Of a stretch of 11,355 nucleotides of DNA, positions 6,791-11,355 are shown one piece after another. This DNA comes from Pseudomonadota bacterium (GTDB lineage Bacteria > Pseudomonadota > Alphaproteobacteria > Sphingomonadales > Sphingomonadaceae), in the NCBI GenBank assembly GCA_023422695.1, contig JAFAGN010000156.1, positions 1 to 11,355 of the forward strand. Direction: 5' to 3'. Both the position numbers and the translations under genes were made by a program. The notes below the pieces were generated by a model. That model was not told the origin of the DNA. It did not search any database and was given only the letters and a program-made list of their open reading frames with translations. Numbering within the stretch: the stretch's first letter is position 1; every line of letters begins with the position of its first letter.

Positions 6791-7001
6791 TTAGACAGAC
6801 CTCATCTTTCTGCGCCAAACACTATCGCGCACCAAAATTTCATTTGGGCAAACGTTATTGCGCCTGTGGCGCGGCTCCCTCGCTGCAACATTGCCCAAGG
6901 GAACAGGTCCTCAGCTCGAACTGGCCGATTACGGTCAGGCAACTTTTGGTTCGAAATCTGGAGAAGCAGACACTCGAACCAAAAGCGCTGCGAACAAGAT
7001 T
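6791..7001. other. Non-coding, lower-GC stretch between the amylase remnant and the serine hydrolase
   Basis: I find no convincing gene here. From 6781 to 6840 only 26 of 60 bases are G or C, well below the coding neighbours. This fits the old upstream region of the GH13 gene. The only clear structure is the hairpin next to the hydrolase stop codon. Confidence 0.6.
6943..6985 (-). terminator. Long hairpin downstream of the serine hydrolase, possible terminator or mRNA 3' end
   Basis: CTTTTGGTTCGA (6943-6954) and TCGAACCAAAAG (6974-6985) are a perfect 12-bp inverted repeat. Inside the 19-nt loop, TCTG and CAGA (6967-6970 and 6957-6960, minus strand) can pair too, across a 3x2 internal loop. 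It starts 16 nt after the hydrolase stop. It has an AT-leaning stem and no T tract on either strand, so it is not a textbook intrinsic terminator. It may protect the 3' end of the message or be a remnant of mobile DNA. Confidence 0.5.
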
Positions 7002-8234
7002 TTAAGGCGCAGGCACGCGGCTCGCGATAGCCGCTTCGATCAGGCCCTGCATCTCCTGTTCCAGTTCGGTGCCCTTACGATCTCCGCCGCTCGAAATCTC
7101 GGTCGCGATCAGGCCGTAATAGCCGGTTCCGCGATCGATCCAGCCCGTCCATCCATAAGCGCCCGGCGCCGAATTGATCATCGACGTCGCGCAGGCCGAG
7201 GGGGTGTCGCATTCGACGAAGGAGCCCAGCGCATATTCCCAGTTCGAGGCTCCCGAGGGTACGAAGACGCGCGGCAGGCCGGTCGTGCGCGGCTGAGTAA
7301 AGGCGGTCATGTCGGTCACAAAGGCGCCGCCGAGGAGCGCACGCAGCAGCTTGGCATAGTCGCGCGGGGTCGAATAGGCGCCCCCCGCCACCCACGGATT
7401 CGTCGGTGCGCTGCCCGCCGGATCATACCATGTCGTGCTCGTCATCCCGAGCGGCGTCGTGACATGCTGGGCGAAAAGTTCGTGGAAGGTGCGCTGGCGC
7501 GCCGGCGTCGTTCCGGGCTGGATGCTCACATCCTTCGCCTCGAGATAGGCGGCGGCGACCTGCATCCCGTGCGGGCCATAGCTATATTGCGCACCCGGCG
7601 CGTTGCCGGGACGCAGGATGTCGTATCGCAGGTCGTGGATATTTTTCGCGCAATTGTACAGGATCAGCGCCGGTGTCAGCTGGCACCCTCCGACCAGCGG
7701 GCTGCCGTTGAACCCCGACGTCATCGACAGCGCATGCTTCAGCTTGACGTCCTTCTTTGTCCCGGTCGTCGTCCAGAAGGCGAGCGGCGGCCGCATCGGG
7801 TCGTCCAGCGTGACAATCCCCGCCTGCGCCATCCGCATGGCGAGCGTTCCTGCGAACCATTTTGTGGCCGAGGCGAGTGGCGTCACCCGATCGATTCCGA
7901 AGCTGCCCTTCTCATATGCAAACAGATAGTCGGGGTCTGTGGCGTTACCGACGATGAAATAGCCGTTCGCGACTTCGGCGTCGGCATCGATGGCCGCCTG
8001 CAGCGCGGTCCAGTCGTAGGTATAGCCGCCCACTGTCGTGGTCAGGCTGGCAGGCGACAACGCCGTCGGGGCCGACGCCGCGGAGCTGGCCGGGACGACC
8101 GCTGCCGGGGGCAGTTGCACCATCGGACGCGCATCCCCCCTGCCGCGGTCCCCCACGCCGCTTTGCGCGAAGGCACCCGCGCCGACGACGACCGCACCGG
8201 CGGCGAGCCACGCCCATGTCTTTCGTTCAACCAT
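7002..8234 (-). CDS. Exported serine hydrolase of the class C beta-lactamase / esterase fold
   Basis: 410 residues. Residues 1-23 form a Sec signal ending AFA before Gln24, so the enzyme acts in the periplasm or outside. The nucleophile motif SxxK is S122-A-T-K125 in PLASATKWFAG. The second motif is Y217-S-Y in AQYSYGPHG, matching the YxN position, with Tyr as the likely base. GWTGW (361-365) occupies the place of the KTG/HTG motif. The missing K/H there suggests an esterase, amidase or peptidase rather than a real beta-lactamase. Two cysteine pairs (C184/C195, C342/C348) could form disulfides. The ATG at 8234 follows GGGAGAGA. The gene lies 73 nt downstream of a TonB-dependent receptor on the same strand, so the two are probably cotranscribed. 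Substrate unknown; the M28-like neighbour hints at peptides or amides. Confidence 0.88.
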   Translation of the reverse strand: MVERKTWAWLAAGAVVVGAGAFAQSGVGDRGRGDARPMVQLPPAAVVPASSAASAPTALSPASLTTTVGGYTYDWTALQAAIDADAEVANGYFIVGNATDPDYLFAYEKGSFGIDRVTPLASATKWFAGTLAMRMAQAGIVTLDDPMRPPLAFWTTTGTKKDVKLKHALSMTSGFNGSPLVGGCQLTPALILYNCAKNIHDLRYDILRPGNAPGAQYSYGPHGMQVAAAYLEAKDVSIQPGTTPARQRTFHELFAQHVTTPLGMTSTTWYDPAGSAPTNPWVAGGAYSTPRDYAKLLRALLGGAFVTDMTAFTQPRTTGLPRVFVPSGASNWEYALGSFVECDTPSACATSMINSAPGAYGWTGWIDRGTGYYGLIATEISSGGDRKGTELEQEMQGLIEAAIASRVPAP

Positions 8235-8275
8235 ATCGTCTCTCCCATCCTCTTCGTTGCACGTTTCGAAAGGAG

Positions 8276-8294
8276 GCGCCGCTGAACGCGGCGC
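8276..8294 (-). other. Intercistronic stem-loop between receptor and serine hydrolase
   Basis: GCGCCGC (8276-8282) and GCGGCGC (8288-8294) form a perfect 7-bp GC stem with a 5-nt loop, 13 nt after the receptor stop. On the minus strand it is followed by CTCCTTTCG, only a weak T tract. It may set the ratio of receptor to hydrolase message by partial termination or mRNA processing, rather than fully separating the genes. Confidence 0.4.
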
Positions 8295-8307
8295 GGCGGC
8301 CGCCGGA

Positions 8308-10551
8308 TCAGAAGGAGATACGTCCTTCGACCCCGATCACTCGCGGCTGGCTGTAGCGGTTGATCGTCGGCGCCTGCGCGACATAGTAGACCTTGTCGAA
8401 GAGGTTGTTCGCGAAGGCGCTGATGCTCACCTTCCCGAACTCGACCCCGACGCGCAGGTTGACGAGCACATAGTCGTCGAGGTCGACCGAGGTCGCGGTC
8501 AGTTCCTGCTTCCCGCCCCATTGGCCGCTGACCAGGATGTTGCCGGTCAGCGAAACATTTTTCGCGACCGGGGCGCGCAGGTTGAGGTTCGCCGAAGCGA
8601 GCCAGTCGGGCACCTGCGCGAGGTCGAGCCCGTCGTAACGCCCGCTCTTCACCTTGCCGCCCTGCCGCGACCCGCTCAGCGCCAGACGCCCGCTGCCTTG
8701 GCCAAGGTCGAAGCCCTGGCTGTATTCGGCTTCGACGCCCCAGCTCTTCGCATCGCCCGCGTTGGTGAGATAGCTCACCGCCGCGACCGGGCAGGTGGGG
8801 TTGGTCAGCGCGCAGCCGTCGTCGACCTGCGCGATCAGATCGTCGAGCTGGGTATAATAGCCCGCGACCGCAAAATAGCCGCGCCGCATCGGGCTACCCT
8901 TGAAACCGACCTCGTAGCTGGTGCTGTTTTCGTTGCCGAACAACACCTGCACCGGGCTCGGCGCGCGCGGGTCGGACAAGCGCGTGTTGAAGCCGCCAGC
9001 GCGATAGCTGCTCCCGACCTTGGCATAAGCGAGGATGTCGGGTGCCAGCTTGTACGACAGCGTCGCATTGTAGGAGAGATTGTCGGCGGTGATGCTGTCG
9101 TCGATGATCCGCGAGGGCCCGCCGATCGGGAGCCCGGTGCCGAGATCATAGAGCCGCGCGCTGATGCTGCGGCTGTCGTGCGTATAGCGCAATTCGCCGG
9201 TGATATTGAGGCTGTCGGTCAGGTCGAAGCCGAGCGAACCATAGGCGGCATAGCTTTCGAAATGGAGCCGCGCGGGCGCGATATTGCCCGGCGACGGGTT
9301 GGCGAGCGTCGGCGTGCGCGTCGTCGTCACCGAAAAATCGCTGTCGAGGAGGAGCATTTCCGCCCCCACCAGCCAGGTCAGCCGGTCGTTCGATCCGCTG
9401 ACATGGATATCCTGCGAGAAATTGTCGGTCGTATCGACCACATAGGACGCGCTGCCCGGGTCGAGCGGGGTCAGCGGCCCGACTTCGCCCGCGGCGCGCG
9501 CACGCGCCAGTTCGGCGGGGCTGACCGCATCATTGTCGAGATCATATTCGCTGTGTCGCTTGCGGAAGGAGGTCGTCGAGGTGAGGTCGGCTCCGCCAAG
9601 ATCGACACGCACGATCGCCTGCAACGCGTCGACGTCCTGCGACGCCCGCGGCGCGGTGCTCCACGGATAACGGAAACGGTCCTGGATATAGCCGCCCGGA
9701 AAGCCCGGCGTGCCGGCCGGAATGAAGATCTGATAATGGATCGACGGCGTCGTCAGCCGCTGCGTCTCGGCCATGATCACCGCGTCGACCGGTCCGCGCT
9801 TCAGGCGGATCTGCCCGCGCAGGCCATGCCCCTTCTGCCGGTCGAAATAGACGTCGTTGTCGGGGTTGTAGAAAAAGCCCTTGTCCTGTTCGACCAGATC
9901 GCCGCTGATCCGCGCCGCGATCCCGTCGCCCAGCGGCACATTCACCGCGCCCTGCAATTGCAGGCTGTTGTTCTCGAACCCGTATCGCACGCTGGCCCAA
10001 CCCGACAGGTCGAATTCGGGCTCGGCCGATATGATGTTGATCGCGCCGCCGACCGCGTTGCGGCCGTAGAGCGCACCCTGCGTCCCGCGCAGCACCTCGA
10101 CGCGGCCGATGTCGAGCATATCGAGGCGCGTGAAGTTGCGCCCGCCGACCGGACCGCCCGCGATATAGGCGCCGTTGCGATAGAGGCCGACGCTCGGGTC
10201 ACCGTTGGTCGCGCGCGCCGTCGACGACGCGCGGATCGAAATTTCGGACGTGATCGACGAGCTGAGATTGTTGAAGCGCACGCTCGGCTGGTCGGCGAGG
10301 AGTTCGCCGCTTCCCGTCGCCCCGCCGCGATCGTTGAGCGCCGTCGCGTCGATCACCGATGCCGCGGTCGGCACATCGGACAGGCGTTCCTCGCGGCGCC
10401 GCGCCGTGACGACGATCGCGCCGTCATCGCCCGCTTCCGCCGCCGTATCGGCCGGAAGAGCCTCGGGAGCCCGATCTTGGGCGGAAGCGGGCGCGGCCGC
10501 CGCCACCCAGAGCGCGGCCGTACCGAAAAGAAGCTGCGCCTTGCGTCCCAT
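8308..10551 (-). CDS. TonB-dependent outer-membrane receptor (second, unrelated subfamily)
   Basis: A 747-residue receptor. Residues 1-24 are a Sec signal ending ASA before Gln25. The TonB box region is AIVVTARRREERLSDVP (45-61). The plug carries SIRASS (105-110), VGLYRNGAYI (121-130) and the strongly conserved RVEVLRGTQGALYGRNAVGG stretch (150-169). The barrel ends GVEGRISF with a terminal Phe. It is shorter than the carbohydrate-type receptor in this window and belongs to the broad iron-complex/small-molecule type, whose annotation as a siderophore receptor is often wrong. The frame is open for another 117 residues upstream, but the ATG at 10551 is chosen because of the AGGGA ribosome site 4 nt upstream and the immediate signal peptide. 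The serine hydrolase downstream and the M28-like gene upstream point to uptake of a peptide, amide or ester. Substrate not determinable from sequence. Confidence 0.92.
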   Translation of the reverse strand: MGRKAQLLFGTAALWVAAAAPASAQDRAPEALPADTAAEAGDDGAIVVTARRREERLSDVPTAASVIDATALNDRGGATGSGELLADQPSVRFNNLSSSITSEISIRASSTARATNGDPSVGLYRNGAYIAGGPVGGRNFTRLDMLDIGRVEVLRGTQGALYGRNAVGGAINIISAEPEFDLSGWASVRYGFENNSLQLQGAVNVPLGDGIAARISGDLVEQDKGFFYNPDNDVYFDRQKGHGLRGQIRLKRGPVDAVIMAETQRLTTPSIHYQIFIPAGTPGFPGGYIQDRFRYPWSTAPRASQDVDALQAIVRVDLGGADLTSTTSFRKRHSEYDLDNDAVSPAELARARAAGEVGPLTPLDPGSASYVVDTTDNFSQDIHVSGSNDRLTWLVGAEMLLLDSDFSVTTTRTPTLANPSPGNIAPARLHFESYAAYGSLGFDLTDSLNITGELRYTHDSRSISARLYDLGTGLPIGGPSRIIDDSITADNLSYNATLSYKLAPDILAYAKVGSSYRAGGFNTRLSDPRAPSPVQVLFGNENSTSYEVGFKGSPMRRGYFAVAGYYTQLDDLIAQVDDGCALTNPTCPVAAVSYLTNAGDAKSWGVEAEYSQGFDLGQGSGRLALSGSRQGGKVKSGRYDGLDLAQVPDWLASANLNLRAPVAKNVSLTGNILVSGQWGGKQELTATSVDLDDYVLVNLRVGVEFGKVSISAFANNLFDKVYYVAQAPTINRYSQPRVIGVEGRISF

Positions 10552-10579
10552 AAATCCCTCCCATGTCGTTATTGCAATT

Positions 10580-10617
10580 ATTATCGATAATTTTGTGCAT
10601 ATGGCGACGCGAGTCAA
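10580..10617 (-). promoter_or_regulatory. Candidate promoter and palindromic operator of the second receptor
   Basis: On the minus strand, TTGACT (10612-10617) and CAAAAT (10590-10595), 16 nt apart, form a fair sigma-70-type -35/-10 pair. The start site would be about 30 nt before the receptor ATG. Immediately downstream lies ATTATCGATAAT (10580-10591), a perfect 12-bp CG-centred palindrome in the right place for a repressor. It differs from the GTATWCGTATAC motif of the left locus, so a different regulator, not encoded here, would be needed. Confidence 0.5.
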
Positions 10618-10648
10618 GCCGGAAACATCGCCCTCGCGGCGACGCCGG

Positions 10649-11355
10649 TCAGCGGCGGACGGGAATGATGGCGGTGAGGAAGTCGCGAACCGCTTGCGCC
10701 GTAGCGGCAAGCGGCGCGGGCGCGACGACCGAAAGATTGTCGGTCGGCGCGTGATGATGGCGGTGCGCGCCGAAAATTCCGGCATGATGTGGATAGCCGG
10801 CCTTGACCACTTCGGAGAGTTCGCCCGCGACCCCTTCGGTCGAGGGATAAGCCATCTCCAGTCCCGGCAACCCCCTGAAATCCGACCGGGCGCGATCGAC
10901 AAAGGCGGCCGAGGTCATCAGGAAGCGGAAGGGATCGGCGCTCGGCAACGGCAACAGGCGCCCGGGCATGTCCTGATAGTCGCGCGTCGCGACATTGGCG
11001 CCGAGATGCAGCCAGAGATCGGTGTCGGCAGGCGGCGGCCCGACCTTTTCGACGATATGGCTGGCACCCAGATTTTCATATTCATGCCCGCTGTTGCAGA
11101 CGAAGAGCAGGCTATGATCGGGGAAGGCGCGCGGCATCCATTCGGCGAGCGCGAGCCAGATCGCGAAACCCGGCCCGCGTTCGCCCGCGCAATCGGTCCA
11201 GCCCGAGCGCGGGGTCGAGACCACGAGCCAGCGGCGCCCCTTGCGCACGCGCCGCGCCACGACATTCTCCGCGACGCGCGAACCGCCCTTCCCGCGCAGC
11301 ACCAGCATCGCCGGCTGCCCCTGCCGCGCCGCTTCGATGACGGGCGCCGCAAGGC
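10649..11355 (-). CDS. M28-peptidase-like protein, C-terminal part (runs off the right edge)
   Basis: 235 codons are visible. The frame is open to the window edge, upstream of the internal ATG at 11308, so the start is outside. Counting from Met at 11308, WLVVSTPRSGWTDCAGERG (27-45), LFVCNSGHEYENLGASHIVE (68-87), LWLHLGANVA (98-107) and HHHAPTDNLSVV (184-195) follow the block order of M28 di-zinc aminopeptidases. In canonical members, blocks resembling GAHYDS, DNxSG, GxEExGLxGS and FHxxxD supply the zinc ligands. Here the first His is replaced (STPRSGW) and EE is HE; the GASHIVE helix and final His-rich block remain. It may bind metal differently or be a non-peptidase relative. It lies upstream of the receptor on the same strand with a 97-nt gap that holds the receptor's own promoter. 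Fold moderately sure, activity unknown. Confidence 0.6.
   Translation of the reverse strand, partial: LAAPVIEAARQGQPAMLVLRGKGGSRVAENVVARRVRKGRRWLVVSTPRSGWTDCAGERGPGFAIWLALAEWMPRAFPDHSLLFVCNSGHEYENLGASHIVEKVGPPPADTDLWLHLGANVATRDYQDMPGRLLPLPSADPFRFLMTSAAFVDRARSDFRGLPGLEMAYPSTEGVAGELSEVVKAGYPHHAGIFGAHRHHHAPTDNLSVVAPAPLAATAQAVRDFLTAIIPVRR

Noticed and set aside
6848..6861. GCAAACGTTATTGC as a third LacI-type operator in front of the amylase remnant
   Set aside because: The outer GCAA/TTGC arms and the inner AACGTT core are not on the same centre, and the motif does not match GTATWCGTATAC. Too weak to list as a site.
6943..6990. tRNA T-arm (GGTTCGAAATC looks like a T-loop)
   Set aside because: The flanking bases do not pair as a T-stem and no acceptor or anticodon arm is present; the TTCGA belongs to the 12-bp inverted repeat.
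6533..7030. 165-codon plus-strand ORF through the scar and hairpin
   Set aside because: It is antisense to the GH13 fragment, whose motifs are clear, and it runs through the low-GC spacer and the inverted repeat. No family resemblance.
8038..10590. 850-codon plus-strand ORF opposite the second receptor
   Set aside because: Mirror frame of a well-supported receptor gene; no recognisable domain and Arg/Asp-rich low-complexity content.
10552..10902. N-terminal extension of the second receptor to an ATG at 10902
   Set aside because: It would overlap the M28-like coding region and put about 117 residues before a normal signal peptide; the ATG at 10551 has a good ribosome site.

Overview
The window looks like chromosomal DNA of a GC-rich, Gram-negative alphaproteobacterium, most likely a sphingomonad. 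The signs are two large TonB-dependent outer-membrane receptors with Sec signals, one of them of the Xanthomonas/Caulobacter carbohydrate type, a LacI-type regulator, and a flavin-dependent halogenase beside a receptor. The genus is inferred from style only.

Left block (1-6258): a sugar-uptake locus built around one divergent intergenic region. On the minus strand lie a TonB-dependent receptor (458-3310) and, beyond a terminator-like hairpin, the N-terminal part of a tryptophan-halogenase-family gene that runs off the left edge. On the plus strand lie a LacI-family regulator (3602-4636) and an SLC45/sucrose-type MFS sugar permease (4759-6258). A perfect 12-bp CG-centred palindrome in the receptor/lacI gap recurs with one mismatch in front of the permease, so one LacI-type protein probably controls the whole locus. 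The layout (receptor, LacI regulator, MFS permease, alpha-amylase remnant) resembles the maltose locus of Caulobacter crescentus, so maltose, maltodextrin or a related alpha-glucoside is the best substrate guess.

Middle scar (6255-7001): no intact gene. A plus-strand reading frame starting at an ATGA overlap with the permease has a frameshifted signal-peptide region and an unrecognised tail. It meets, tail to tail, a minus-strand fragment coding for only the N-terminal part of a GH13 alpha-amylase. The rest of the amylase is missing here, so the degradative part of the sugar locus appears to have been deleted. Lower-GC DNA and a strong 43-nt hairpin follow.

Right block (7002-11355, all minus strand): a second TonB-dependent receptor (8308-10551) is followed by an exported class C beta-lactamase-fold serine hydrolase (7002-8234). 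Upstream is the 3' part of an M28-peptidase-like gene that runs off the right edge. Together they look like an uptake-and-hydrolysis module for a peptide, amide or ester whose identity the sequence does not reveal. The receptor has a plausible promoter and its own CG-centred palindrome. I see no rRNA, tRNA, CRISPR array or intact mobile element. The very long ORFs antisense to both receptors are judged to be artefacts of high GC.
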